Below are positions 52,103 to 64,000 of a DNA stretch of 64,000 nucleotides, piece by piece; the first letter of the stretch is position 1; the number at the start of each line of letters is the position of its first letter. The stretch is taken from positions 653,507 through 717,506 of the forward strand of contig OZ022594.1 in NCBI GenBank assembly GCA_963669155.1, written 5' to 3'. Position numbers and translations under genes: made by a program. The notes under the pieces were generated by a model. That model had not been told where the DNA came from and did no database searches. It saw only the letters and a program-made list of their open reading frames with translations. The DNA comes from Arbacia lixula (Eukaryota > Echinodermata > Echinoidea > Arbacioida > Arbaciidae).

Positions 52103-52136
<34 letters not shown>

Positions 52137-52152
52137 GCTCTCTCTCTGTCTT

Positions 52153-52202
<50 letters not shown>

Positions 52203-52460
52203 CCCCTCTTTCTCTCTCTCTCTCTCTCTATCTCCCTCGCTCTCTCCCTCTCTATTTCCCTCGCGCTCTCTCTTTCTCTCTCTCTCTATCTCTCTCTCTC
52301 TCACATACACACATACTCACTCTCTCACACACACACACACACACTCTCTCTCTCCCTCTCACACACTCTCTCTATCTCTTTCTCTCTCTCATACACAGAC
52401 ACACACTCTCTCTCTCTCTCTCCCTCTCATAGACACTTTTTTTTCTCTCTCTCTCTCTCT

Positions 52461-52523
<63 letters not shown>

Positions 52524-52530
52524 TCCCTCG
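51960..52530. repeat. (TC)n with (CA)n low-complexity tract
   Basis: About 570 bp of TC-rich sequence with CACACA blocks. Frames of about 300 codons across it are artefacts. Confidence 0.95.
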
Positions 52531-52950
52531 CACTCTCCCTGCCCCAGGGCCTGCCCCTCTCTATTCTTCTGTTATAATTCTCCTTGCTCTCTTCTGGTTT
52601 GTCCTCTCGTGCAGGATCTAAATCGCAATTTCAACTTTGATAATACTTTTTTTTGGTTGCCTAGTGTATATATTTCATCTTTGAACGTTGTGTCGACGAA
52701 ATTGCAACCATGCTGAGCGTAAATGCTGCAAAACGATTGCGTTTTTTATTGAGCACGAAGTTAATATCTACTGCTGATCATGTGATATAATATTCGACGA
52801 GTCGTATTATTTTGTGCCCGATGTCAATGTCATCTCAAAATTGACATTGAAATCACCGACAAAATTTTCCTAAACAATATTACATATTAACGCGAAAAGA
52901 GATAATATGATTTGGTCGTTCGTATGGCAAGCCGTTTTAACATTTATTCT

Positions 52951-53103
52951 TATTTCTTGATATCACGAATTCGATTTCTTGATATCAAGAATTGCCATTG
53001 CTTTACTACACAAAACCATTTCTTGATATCAACAATTCGAATTCTTGATATCAAGAAGTCGAATTCTTGATATCACGAATTCGATTTCTTGATATCAAGA
53101 ATA
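52951..53103. repeat. Palindromic satellite (TTCTTGATATCAAGAA)
   Basis: At least seven occurrences of TTCTTGATATCA(A/C)(G/C)AA, alternately joined by TTCGA and AATTCG, within 153 bp. Each unit is itself a palindrome around GATATC. Confidence 0.85.
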
Positions 53104-53415
53104 TAAGGAAAATTATCGGAATCATCGTTACCACTGTTGCCATCGTCCTCATTATTGTTATCGTCGTCATCATCGATTTTTTTTTTGTTCATCACAATGA
53201 TCATTAACGGCATGGCCATTCATTATGAAACCATTAACTTTGTCGTCATCCTCATTACGTTTGCTGTCGTTACCACGTCCCCAAATATCTTATTCTGAAC
53301 TAAAAATAGATTTCTCCTCCATCAAGCTATGTAGACAAGGCCCGTGACCTAAATGCCTAGAATGGTGAAGAGTACAACGATTTGATTAGAAACGTCGCGG
53401 TATCTCACGCAATAT

Positions 53416-53417
<2 letters not shown>

Positions 53418-53472
<55 letters not shown>

Positions 53473-54101
53473 TTCATTCGTTATTATTTTCTCATGTTCT
53501 ACCTCTCTCTTCCCGTTTATCTCACTTTCTCTATTTTGCTACCTCTCTCATTCTCTCCGTCTCATTCTCTCACTCTCTTCCTATCTCTTTGTGTGTCCAT
53601 TCCCACCTTCCCCCTCTCTCTTCTTTCCCTTCTGTGGAGGTCAAGTGGGTAATTTTCTTTGTCAGCTTGGGCACTGATCGCCCCTCCCCCATTCTTTGTC
53701 TACGTCTCTTTCTCTCACCCCCTTCTATCCTCTAACTATTACGAGATGGAGAAGCGGTGTCCTTGTGCCCCACTTTCGCATTGACCCCATTTCTCCCCTC
53801 CCCATCTCTCCTCTTTCTCTTTCATCCTCCACCACTCTCTCTCTCTCTCTCTCTCTGCCTCTGCCCCTCTCTTTCTTCATCTCTGTTACCCCCCTCCCCT
53901 TGGCCGTCTGCGATGGTCAAGCGCAGTGGTCTGCTGTGCCCACTTTCGCACTCACCCCCTTCCTCCCCCTGTCTCTCTCTATCCCCCCTCTCTCCCACCC
54001 CCTCCCCTTTCTCTCTCTTTCTCTCTCTCCCTCTCTCTCACTCTCCCTCTCCCCTTTCCCCTCTGGGATGGTGAAGTTGTGGTCTTCTCTCCCCATATTT
54101 G

Positions 54102-54152
<51 letters not shown>

Positions 54153-54225
54153 CTCCCACTCTCTTTCCCCGCAATGTATATCTCCCTCTAGCTCTCTTCC
54201 TTTCGTTCACCCTCCCCTTACTCCA

Positions 54226-54269
<44 letters not shown>

Positions 54270-54490
54270 CTCCCACTCTCTTTCCCCGCAATGTATATCT
54301 CCCTCTAGCTCTCCTCCTTTCGTTCACCCTCCCCTTACTCCCTCTCTTTCTCTCTCTCTCTATCTCTCTCTCTCTCTCTCTCCATGTCTCTCTCTCTGTC
54401 TCCGTCTCTCTCTCTCCCCATCGCTTTCTCCCAGCTGCCCTTTCGCGATGGTCAAGCGTTGGTCTTCTGTGCCCACTTTCGCACTCAGCT
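53418..54490. repeat. TC-rich array with a recurring GATGGTCAAGCG...CTTTCGCACTC segment
   Basis: A non-TC segment of about 45 bp (GATGGTCAAGCG, then TGGTCT, then TGCCCACTTTCGCACTC) recurs at 53741, 53911, 54066 and 54445, with a weaker one near 53633. A separate 117-bp duplication with CACTCTCTTTCCCCGCAATG occurs at about 54150 and 54267. Everything between is TC-rich. Confidence 0.85.
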
Positions 54491-55680
54491 GGCGCCATCA
54501 CTAGCCTACCCTCAAGGAATTTTAAAGAGAGTCAGACCTAGTTTATAGAAAATAATTAACGTGATGGTCAATAGACAAAGAGTTAATATACAGTGCTTGG
54601 TATTATTTTCAGTTTTCGATGATTTCAGTTTGATCATAAAATGTTTAAATAAAGATGAACATGAAATACAGAATCGAAAAAGCAAGCAGAATTATAAATC
54701 CAATGTCATTTCAATCTGAGTTCAAAATTGACTAGGGGAGTTATCTGTGAATTTTATCGTTATGTAAAAAAACATGCTTGGACAGTTTCATGGTATCTCC
54801 TCATGTTCATCAGAAAGGTAACATAATGCTGATAAAATACAATCTAAAAACAATTTGTGAACATACTACCACGATGGGGCTATCCCGGCCATCTTTTTTT
54901 TTCTTTCACCTGAAATAGGTATTTATCTGATATATAACTTATTTTTTTCTTTATCCAGCGTTTCTTTAAAAGTCGGCCATTGTAATTGTTTGGCAATTTC
55001 CCTAAAAAGATCGCTATAGAACTGTGATCCTCGCCTACTTTTTGATACTATCGCGGCCATGGCCACATTATGCTTTGCACAGAGCTAATCGTTTTCCACA
55101 GCAGTTACAATACGTGTAAAACATTGACATCGAAATGATTGTGAATGTATATGCATCGTGGCCTAGAAATACGACTACTTTTCAAAATAGAATTGTCATG
55201 ATTATTCAGGTCAGTAAGACTTGCATAATCCGACTTCAATTCTCTCACTAGGGAAATCTAGACGAGGCTGTTCAGATAGAGAATGTTACCATAGTTACGG
55301 TCAGACGTGAAATTGAAGAAGTGCCATAATAATCATAGCTGATGTAACTGTCGATTAGATTAAAGGTCACTTGGTCCTGATATTCCTTCCTTCGAGGCCG
55401 ATTTGCTAAAAAAAATCTGATCATGTAGAGATGGTAAAGAATGCTCCATTTTCTTCCAAGTCATTGAAGAGGATGACACATGCGCAGCGCACCATCAGAC
55501 AGAGTTTCCAATCGAATTTTGTAATTTGAGATAATAATCGATAAGCTTTATTGTGCTTGGTGAAGACAGGAAAACAGATGCATGAAAACCACATGAGGTA
55601 TGTTTTGTGCCAATATGATTCATGTTGATGCAGACGACGCTTTTTAGCAAAACTGTAAATGTTCGATGATGCTTCCAAAA
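54491..55680. other. Intergenic, nothing recognised
   Basis: AT-rich; no feature that I can support. Confidence 0.45.
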
Positions 55681-55684
55681 TGAG

Positions 55685-55748
55685 AAAGGAGAGAAGAAAA
55701 AGAGAGAGAGAACGGGGGGAGAGAGAAGGAGGGAGAAAGAGAGGGGGA

Positions 55749-55802
<54 letters not shown>

Positions 55803-56020
55803 TTATATACAGGGAAAGAGAGAGACATAAAAAAATAATATCCATTGATAGAAACGGAGTTGATTACCTTATCTGATAAAGGAAAAGAGAGGGGAAATGG
55901 AGAGAAAGAGAGAGAGAGAGAGAGAGCAGAGACACAGAGAGATAGAGAGATAAATACGGTGAAAGAGAGAGAGATAGAGAGAGAGAGAGGGAGAGAGAGA
56001 GGAGGAGAGAGAGAGAAAGA
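55685..56020. repeat. GA-rich tract with duplicated flank
   Basis: (GA)n blocks. The segment ATCCATTGATAGAAACGRAGTT followed by GATTA occurs at about 55840 and 56020, so the tract contains a duplication of about 180 bp. Confidence 0.85.
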
Positions 56021-56574
56021 TATCCATTGATAGAAACGAAGTTGATTAGCTTATTTCATTTCTAACGAGTTGGTACTTGTGTGTTGTGAGGTCTAGTATC
56101 GTTCTGACGTCACGACTGACGCAATAAAGGCGGTGAAGCTTACCGTTATGAATAATTAGGAGGGCAATAAACTAAAGACTGATGACAGTGGGATTGTCGG
56201 CGAATTTCTTATAGCGCCTGCATTCAGCTGATGACGACATTTAGAAATAAAGAATCAAATGATGAAAACCATTCCTCCATGAAATGATTGTGACAAATAT
56301 ATCTATTTATAAATATACGTTTGGGTGAATTACCGCTGCCCTCGAGATCTAGCGTCTTTATGCACATGATGCGGTGACCATTTCGTCCTTCCCGTCCCAT
56401 CCCCCCCACCCCCGTCACATATCTCTCCTTTAGCACACCATCCCGTTGTCTCCTTATTGTGGTCTCCTTTTTTCAGCTGTTCAGAAAAGTATTTTAAGAA
56501 ATGTGAAAGAAAAATGCCCCCCCCCCCCTCTCCCCTCTGTCCACGCAACAAGGAGTAAAGAATAACACTCTTGA

Positions 56575-56975
56575 CAAACGCGCGCGTGCACACACATACA
56601 CACACATACACAGACGCACATATCCACACACAGACGCACACAATCGAACACATTTAGATGTGAAAAAACGGTCTTAGAAAAGCGTGAAGGAGGCGGGTGA
56701 GAGATAAAGATACAAAGAGAGAGAGGGAGAGGGAGAGAAACGAGCGAGCGAAATAGATAGAGAAAAAAAAATAGAGAGAGAGAGAGGGGGGAGAGAGAAA
56801 ATTGAGAGAGAAGGGGAGGTAAATATAGAGAGACAGAAAGAGAGAGAGATAAAGATACATAGAGAGAGAGAGAGAGGAGTAAATTAGATAGACAGAAAGA
56901 GAGACAGAGAGATGAGAGACACTTACACAGGGTCGGTGTCAGAGGGAGGGTGTACACGCAGAGACACAGGAGGAG
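56575..56975. repeat. (CA)n and GA-rich low complexity
   Basis: ACACAT/ACACAG repeats to 56645, then GAGA-rich sequence. Confidence 0.85.
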
Positions 56976-58080
56976 AGATAAAGATTATATAGAGCAAACT
57001 TGAACAGCCGAGGTGTCTGGCTGTGTGATGCTGATCAACGTGCTTTTAAAGTGCTCGAGACGGTGGCGTCGGGCTCGTCATCACGTGACACATAGGAAGA
57101 CAACAATGCGGCGTCGTGGCGTCGCGATGACCACGGTTCTCCGATCTCATCGACCTCCTTGTCCCACTTAAGATGCTGATGTTGACGGTCGAGGTGATGT
57201 AATTGATCATAAAGCTTTACTGTGAGTCATCGTGAACCCATATGGACCATGAAGTGTGACTATGACTCGGGCTCGAAATGTATAAGAAGACATCGCAATA
57301 AAATATAACATAAAAACAAATCAAACACGAAAGATCAATGTCTTCTTCAACATAATCATTCAGAGCATTTACCGCCTTCATCTCACCAATTATTTTTTTA
57401 TGTGCCATTGTTCCCTTTTTGGAAATGAAAAAGCAATAATTAATACAAGACGTGGTCCCCTTCTCGTACTTCAGGACTTTAGATAACGAGTGTAAACTGT
57501 GTGCATGTCGATTATGTAATATTTAAAATTGATGTCTTGCAAAGATAAGGACTAGAGAGCCCAAAATTATGTTATCTTTAGTCTGGTTCACACTCGCCAT
57601 TATGGTTGATATGTTTAAGCGTTCATGTTGATATATGAAGTGTTTTAATCTGTTTATGTTTCAAATTGTAATATTAATCTTGACTCTTTGTCTGCCAGAC
57701 TTCATACATTCCTTTGGGAAAGGTGTATAGTACTCGTACAACAATGCCTCAATACCAAAAAAAAAGAGTAAATAAATGATATAAAATTAAAATCAATCTT
57801 GTATGATTTTGAGCTGAGATCTTCCAGGAATCGAGGTGATCCTGAAATCAAACGAGAGCGGGGCACGTGGTAGAACGGTTCAGCCATGGTGATGGCCCCA
57901 TCATCTTACCACTAAATGCACATTACCTTCCATGTTTGCACTTTGGAAAGATGTCAATGCCATCAACACGACCTAGCAGGATTTACCCTAGTGAATCATT
58001 GTCGATCATGTTCGGGTGGGTAAATATTGATCGTTTAATATGTTTATGGCGTGAAAGGCCGAAGAGGGTTAACAGTAGCC
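56976..58080. other. Intergenic, nothing recognised
   Basis: No gene, RNA or recurring repeat recognised. Confidence 0.4.
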
Positions 58081-58081
58081 T

Positions 58082-58275
58082 GGGTCCAGACAGGACATTT
58101 TCTAATTTAATCTTTAAACACGAATAAAATCTAGTTCTCGCACAAGACTAGTCAATGTTTCTTCCTCCTCTTTTCTCCGTCTGTCCGAATTTGTTCGGGC
58201 GAGCTGGAGAAGGAATTGAGAATGATTAGCATATTAACTGCAACCAGATCCGTTTATTGAATATTCTAGTTTGGT
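58082..58275 (-). repeat. Family F, inverted copy 4
   Basis: GAGCTGGAGAAGGAATTGAG, GAATGATTAGCATATTAACT and GCAACCAGATCCGTTTATTG correspond to the 17700-17860 copy. Confidence 0.55.
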
Positions 58276-58439
58276 TTGGAAATGCCCAACGGCCTTGGAG
58301 CAAGACTATGTTAGCGGGGAACGATGGGACAATTCCTAGAATCGTGAAGCGGCATACCGATCATACCGATAGCTTTCCGGGAACTGTCGTCTGTAATGAC
58401 TACTTGAGGGACCGAACGCCATGCATACACTGATTGGCC

Positions 58440-58935
58440 AAACACACACATACACACATACATAAACACATACATAAACACATACATAAACATGCGCACG
58501 TAAAACAGTACATAACACACATTCACATACACACGTGACACTCACATAATACACTTTCACGCACACACACACAAACACACACACGCACGCCCATGCACAA
58601 ACACACAATAATAACACACTCAACACGTATATGTGTACAGACATCCACCATCCATACACAGGTACACATTCATGCACAGACAGATCACACATACATACAC
58701 ATACAACGCACACATCACGCATAAAGTCACAATCACTCATACACATACAATCACTCATACACATACAAACACGCACATCACACATGTATCCAACGCATAC
58801 ACATCTTAAACACAATCACGCCCTAGCACGCACACCCTCACGTACACACACGCACATAGACACGCACAAATAAACACACACACGCACACACGCCCCCCCC
58901 CCCCCCCACACACACACACATACACACCACACATA
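58440..58935. repeat. CA-rich degenerate microsatellite
   Basis: About 500 bp of ACACAT/ACACAC words with a poly-C run at 58892-58908. A unit CACTCATACACATACAAT is tandemly repeated at about 58733-58770. Confidence 0.9.
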
Positions 58936-59755
58936 CAAACCGACACGCGCATTGACTGCATTGAGTCGATTTAAATAGCACAAAATGCATGCGTGCGACG
59001 CCAATCTGCCAATATAAGCAGATCGGGGAGGGATGACAAATTCCTGGAAAAGCCTGAGAGACAATGACATCAAATCTAGAACAGGCAATCGGTTCTGAGA
59101 AATATCTGGGAAACTATCTCTTAATCATCCCAGTCTTAAAGTGTCATTAATAGAAGGGAATAAAGAGAAGGACGAAGGAAATGGTAAAGCTTGACAGCTT
59201 CTTCGAAATCAGTTGCGTTCCCTGTGTGTACAAACTAAAAGAAAAACAAACATTAACAAAACCCTCGTCATCACTTTCTTGTTTTGTTTTTGTTTTGATG
59301 GAAGATTTTCTTTTCCCCCGGCCTTGTACAGAACAATTTTAGGTGTGATAGCACAGTCATCATGTATGATGCATGAGTTTTCCTCGTATTGAAGAACAAT
59401 GGAGTGGTTTCCTGGTAAATGTCGGGGAAAGGAGTATAGAATATGAGTAATATCGTTAGTGAAATATGCTTTTAACCATTTAAGGCATCGTGTTAGTTTT
59501 GATGAGGACCAATATGATTCCATGCGTTGTAGTTATCTTCAATTGTTGATTGAGTCTTTAATTATTCCAACGAAAACACAACATTACTGAAATGAAAGTT
59601 AACTTTTGGATAGTATTACGGGCTTATTCCTATCAATATTCATTCCAATTATTGTTGAACAAAATAGATGAGGCCGACTAGGCTATCAAGTTCATAGCTA
59701 TGGACGATTTGATGGATGTATCGTATAATGGACACACATTCAATGGTTATTTTTC

Positions 59756-60012
59756 TTAATAGCGTCGATAAATACTAGGTATTACATATCTTTTTGTCAC
59801 TCAAATCAAGCTAACATTTACTTATCCGAATGTCAAGGGATGTCATTTTTTTTTAAACTGGTTTGGTGATATTTAATAAATCATCATTCCCGTAATAATC
59901 CTTGGAAAACTTATTAGATTTTCACTTTTGACAAATTTGGACCTTGATTCATTTGAAACGTGTTTTCAATCATGTTCCAAAAGTGCCAAAAGTAGTTTTA
60001 ACACCTATTTTA
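59756..60012. repeat. Family G, copy 5
   Basis: GTCAAGGGATGTCATTTTTT, CACTTTTGACAAATTTGGAC and AAGTGCCAAAAGTAGTTTTA match family G. It lacks the middle, so an internally deleted copy. Confidence 0.5.
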
Positions 60013-60239
60013 AACAAAATGGCAAATCATTGTATCGTTGAGTAGAATCAAGAGGTCTGCAGGCGTAGACTAGGCTAATCGGAGCCCGTGCCGGTCGGCC
60101 CGAGAGGATGCATGTACGACGTGACGCTGGCGCCACGTCGAGCCGGCTGAGGTCTGTTGTGAGCAGTCGACGGGCTTCCTAATCGTTCTGCTTATTGTGT
60201 CGATGTCCGGATGAAGCGTCGCGATTCTCACTCTTGGGG

Positions 60240-60480
60240 GTCGAAATTTACGGTCTTCTCTCGCACTTCGTGACATATTCTGAAGTTTATGTCTCACTGC
60301 ATGTTCACGCACCCTCACCCACACATACCCTCACCAACCCCCCCCCCCCCCCCCCCACACACACACACATGAATATTCAGTTTTCTCTCATACACTCTGA
60401 CAAACATCTCTCTCACACCATGTACACACACACACTGTTTTGTTCTTCTTGTTTTCATTGTGATTTCATTCATATAAAAT
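60240..60480. repeat. (CA)n-associated repeat, family I (copy 1)
   Basis: GACATATTCTGAAGTTTATG, then a C run and CA tract, then TGAATATTCAGTTTTCTCTC and CTGACAAACATCTCTCTCAC. Similar blocks at 61850-61925 and 61980-62050. Confidence 0.5.
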
Positions 60481-60649
60481 AACATGTTTTTTTCACAAAG
60501 GTGAACTTTTTCTAACAAAATACAATTCTATTACACTTCTAATATACCGGTAATACAAAGTACAGTTGTAATAAACCTTCATACATACGCAATTATAAAA
60601 CAAACAAAAAGTTAACCTTTACATAATGCAATGAATGAAATGAAGTTAA

Positions 60650-60689
60650 ACCCCATTAAATAAACCTACCCCACGCACTTCACCCCCAA

Positions 60690-60731
<42 letters not shown>

Positions 60732-61023
60732 ACTGACACACATATTACGCACACCCATATAATCATGCATACACATTCACTCACTCACTCACTCATTCAC
60801 GCACACACCATTCAATGGTAAATTGCTCACATTCCAAAGGAGATATAATGTATTTTAAAGCAAAACTTTTCTGTAGTTTATCACAAAAGAAAATAGAAAT
60901 GGAATTATAGGGGAAAATTTTGAGCGAATCAAATGATAACAAAAACCAGCAGCCCCCCCCCCAAAAAAACCCCTCTTCAATCCAACTTTGCAAGTTCCCA
61001 TTTCACCCCCCCCCCCCCTCCAA

Positions 61024-61065
<42 letters not shown>

Positions 61066-61090
61066 TTTTTTCATTCACATAATGAAATAA
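60650..61090. repeat. Two CACCCCCAAGGAC(AC)n blocks
   Basis: TTCACCCCCAAGGACACACA at about 60679 and TTCACCCCCCCCCCCCTCCA-GGACACAC at about 61003, each followed by 35-45 bp of (CA)n. Likely a diverged duplication about 330 bp apart. Confidence 0.6.
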
Positions 61091-61101
61091 ACAATTTCAC
61101 T

Positions 61102-61848
61102 TTATAACATAGAAAAACAAATACATAAACGTAATATTTCTATTGAATCGATAAACACAATAAAGCATGATATACCACGTGTATATAACCACAGTATTGT
61201 GCCATATTCCACCTGAATATGCAACTTCCACTCTGCATTTTGAAAATCTATCACTTCCAATCGTTCTATAACTTTTTGCCATAAAGGTTTGGTATACACA
61301 CAATCCAAGAATACATGTTGATACGTTTCTACCATAATTCAAGAAAAGAAATACTGATTATTATCAACAAACCCCAACAGAAATTTTTTTTATTTTGTAT
61401 AGATAGCCTCATGTAATAATTCATACTGAAATTCCCTGACTTTTGTTAGAAGTGTTGTACTTCGTGGTCTTAGAAAAATATCTGTAATCTCTTTCTTTAA
61501 AAATGTGAAATCATGAAGATTATCTTTAATTCGTTAAGTGTATAATTCTTGTAAATTTGTAACAAATACTTCATACAGCTTTCTGGATGGGAGATCTTTG
61601 AGTAAAATAATATTTCCAAAAATCTTCAATGAAATACTATATTCCTGTACATCAACTGAGTAGAAGTCATTTACATTCCCTTTGTATTTCCCAATTGTTA
61701 AAATTGCATTACATATTTCCAAAGCTTTCAATATATTTTCAGCTCCTAATCCTGAATTTTGAAAATGTGTAAGTGCTCTTAATTTATTTTTTTTCAAGAA
61801 TTTGAAACACACACACACACATAAAATCACACAAACGCGCGCTAACAC
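61102..61848 (-). mobile_element. L1/Tx1-like LINE, decayed 3' part of ORF2
   Basis: One minus-strand frame interrupted by three stop codons. Pieces: NIILLKDLPSRKLYEVFVTN; then TLLTKVREFQYELLHEAIYTK; then VETYQHVFLDCVYTKPLWQK. The last is the H...C part of the zinc-binding zf-RVT domain that ends L1/Tx1-type ORF2 proteins. The reverse transcriptase core is absent upstream, where CA repeats begin. A dead, 5'-truncated copy. Confidence 0.7.
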
Positions 61849-61849
61849 T

Positions 61850-61927
61850 CTTGAATATACACATGTAGGAATTTACAGTTTTCTCTAAAACTTTCTGACA
61901 AATTCTTAAGTGTGTCTCTCACCATGT

Positions 61928-61962
<35 letters not shown>

Positions 61963-62050
61963 CCACATACAAACACACTTGAATATACACATGTAGGAAA
62001 TGATGGTTTTCTCTGACACTTTCTGACATAATCTGAAGTATGTCTCCAAG
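61850..62050. repeat. Family I, tandem pair
   Basis: TTGAATATACACATGTAGGAA occurs at 61852 and 61979, each followed by GGTTTTCTCTGACACTTTCT-like words and GAAGTATGTCTC-like words, separated by (CA)n. Confidence 0.7.
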
Positions 62051-62069
62051 TTACATGGCGTACCATCAA

Positions 62070-62425
62070 GCGTTTAATCAATGTAGATTCATTGTACTCT
62101 TCTCCCAATCACAAAAGAATGCTTTACTGAGATTTTCTCTTTGATCCCATATCCCCAGTGTAGGTGATTTTCTGGATTTTTCTGCCTGGATTTGACATAT
62201 CAACAAAATATGATTCGCAGAAGAATTTGGGGAAATATTCTCACCCCATATTCTTGCGTAGTTGTGACATGTAATACCTACAATGCCTCTATACATATTC
62301 AAGACAGGAATATTGTTACGATAAGGTAAACAAATAATCTAAACGTGATTATCAAGTTGCAGTTTAAAAGTATCGATTTCACACTGTTCCGCATCATATT
62401 CCATCAAAAAGTTGCTGGAAACGTT
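62070..62425 (-). repeat. Dispersed repeat, family H (copy 2)
   Basis: See the copy at 23494-23850; GCAGAAGAATTTGGGGAAAT and GTTCCGCATCATATTCCATC are shared. Family not recognised. Confidence 0.55.
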
Positions 62426-62833
62426 ACAGTATAGCTATAAACTATTTTCCTTTTAGACACCTAGCATGAAAAACATTTCCATCAACAGCAACAACAAAAC
62501 AACAAAAATACAACTCTAATGAAAGAATGTAGAAATATTTGTCTTTAATACCAAAACAAGATTATACAAATCGACTGCATATCTGATTAATTCACTCCAT
62601 TCAATAAACATAAAGGAGGCTATAACTACACAGTATAGCTATAAACTATTTTCCTTTTAGACACCTAGCATGAAAAACATTTCCATCAACAGCAACAACA
62701 AAACAACAAAAATACAACTCTAATGAAAGAATGTAGAAATATTTGTCTTTAATACCAAAACAAGATTATACAAATCGACTGCATATCTGATTAATTCACT
62801 CCATTCAATAAACATAAAGGAGGCTATAACTAC
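62426..62833. repeat. Perfect 204-bp tandem duplication
   Basis: 62426-62629 and 62630-62833 are identical by eye, starting ACAGTATAGCTATAAACTAT and ending GAGGCTATAACTAC. Either a very recent duplication or an assembly artefact. Confidence 0.9.
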
Positions 62834-63640
62834 ACATAAGCACACATTTTTTTTCTTCAAATAATACACACAGCCACAAATACAAAAATGTAATGTAATA
62901 TAAGTACACGCATACACACACACACCTTATCACGTCTTTGATATCACAGAACAAGTGTTTCCTTTCAAAAACATCAAACAATTCGTATTTAATGTAAATA
63001 TTTATAAACAAATATTTTGTATAAGAATTTTACCTTCGATCCCGTTTTTATCATATGTTTTAGTAACATGAGGACCTCTTCAAGCATATTACGGTAAATG
63101 CATGATCAAGCATGACTTTAATATATAAAATGTCAGATTCAATGTATGAAGGGAAATAGATGTTTTCAATCAATAAATCAAGTTGCCAATAAAAGGTCAT
63201 GATGGTGATTCGAAATGTTGTCACAGATACTGTTTGCCCCACACACAACAAAGAAAACATCGTCGAATTGACATGTACCCCAACACCCCCCCCCCCCTTA
63301 CCCCCTCTCCCCTTCCCCCTCTCTCCTCCTTACCTCTTTAGGTATGGCCAATCACATCCACCCTGCTAAAATCCCTCCCCCAATCGCACCACTCCACAAC
63401 ATAACCTGTTTCAATTAAATCTTCAAGGACCATTAGGACAACAACCGTCTACTTAAAACCCGCTAAGTGAACCTCCCGCAAAGGCGAAGGCGCCGAAAGA
63501 AAGGGGAAGCAAACGCGAGATGAATGGATTACCAAGAAGCAATCGTGATCGCATGAAGGCCAAATGCCGATACCATCGCCCCTGATCGAAGCACCCGGCA
63601 TACAGACACTGTTTGCTAGGTAAATATGTACGCATGGCCT
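62834..63640. other. Intergenic, nothing recognised
   Basis: Short CA repeats, and a C-rich run at 63282-63320. No gene supported. Confidence 0.45.
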
Positions 63641-63784
63641 GACCGTCAAAAAACATTGTCAACTACGTCACAAGGGCGACGTGTCTTACGTGATCTTGTC
63701 TTGGAGACACCGGGTGCGTGAAGACCACCGCATACGATAACTTAGACGACAAATGATTCTGCGGTCGGATGAGCCTCCGGCTAG

Positions 63785-63865
63785 AAATTGTGACGTCACC
63801 TTTTGCCCAAATCTAGTGATCGCGTCGTGCTATTCAGCCAGTCGCGGCGTCGCACGTCTCTGATC
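63785..63865 (-). repeat. Dispersed repeat, family L (copy 2, inverted)
   Basis: On the minus strand: GTGCGACGCCGCGACTGGCT, GAATAGCACGAC, and GGTGACGTCAC, a diverged match to 1507-1600. Confidence 0.45.
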
Positions 63866-64000
63866 GGATCGCAAGTCTGCAATGGTCTTTTCGCCGGCCG
63901 GTTTGGGGCTGTGTCAATATTATGAGCTTGGATTCCAACACAATGCCACGCCATTTTAGAGAGACGGAACATCACGATCTTCTGGGCTTTCATCACCATT

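Noticed and set aside
51732-52716. Frames of about 280-320 codons over the TC repeat
   Set aside because: Ser/Leu-only composition in multiple frames; microsatellite artefact.
53696-54541. 281-codon frame over the TC array
   Set aside because: Same artefact; the recurring GATGGTCAAGCG word is read in different frames, so it is not protein-conserved.
1-64000. CRISPR arrays, bacterial operons, prophage
   Set aside because: Spliced gene, MITEs, SINE and LINE remnants show an animal genome; no spaced short repeats of CRISPR type.

Overview
Animal genomic DNA, most likely from a marine invertebrate. A deuterostome, perhaps an echinoderm, is my guess from the overall look of the dispersed repeats; nothing in the sequence proves it. 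The window is gene-poor, with large introns, very many microsatellites and many small inverted-repeat transposons. There is one assembly gap of about 200 N at 38448-38647.

Left third (about 2.4-21.8 kb, minus strand): one well-supported host gene, a zinc transporter of the SLC30 (ZnT) family. Seven coding exons with GT-AG introns of compatible phase (1,1,2,0,1,1) add up to exactly 408 codons plus a stop. The product has six membrane segments, an HxxxD zinc-site motif in both TM2 and TM5, a His-rich loop between TM4 and TM5 and the usual cytoplasmic C-terminal domain. A 3' splice site ten bases before the first ATG implies an upstream untranslated exon that I could not place. The introns hold MITEs, foldback elements and two LINE fragments.

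Middle (34.8-38.4 kb, minus strand): a Penelope-like retroelement with near-identical direct terminal repeats, a short first reading frame and a 671-residue protein with a reverse transcriptase (YVDD) followed by a GIY-YIG endonuclease. Both terminal repeats carry a hammerhead-ribozyme-like motif. The upstream repeat runs into the assembly gap.

Rest of the window: no host gene that I can support. It holds long TC/GA, CA and TTC tracts, minisatellites at 26.2, 33.5, 52.95 and 53.6-54.5 kb, a perfect 204-bp tandem duplication at 62.4-62.8 kb, a tRNA-headed SINE at 44.2 kb, a decayed L1/Tx1-like LINE 3' end at 61.1-61.8 kb, and several MITE families. Some MITEs are nested in one another (3.2-4.2, 18.9-19.8 and 50.7-51.6 kb). 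The clearest small curiosities are a perfect 38-bp palindrome with an 8-bp flanking duplication, sitting inside another MITE that sits inside a third element, and a 130-bp hairpin flanked by a 9-bp direct repeat.
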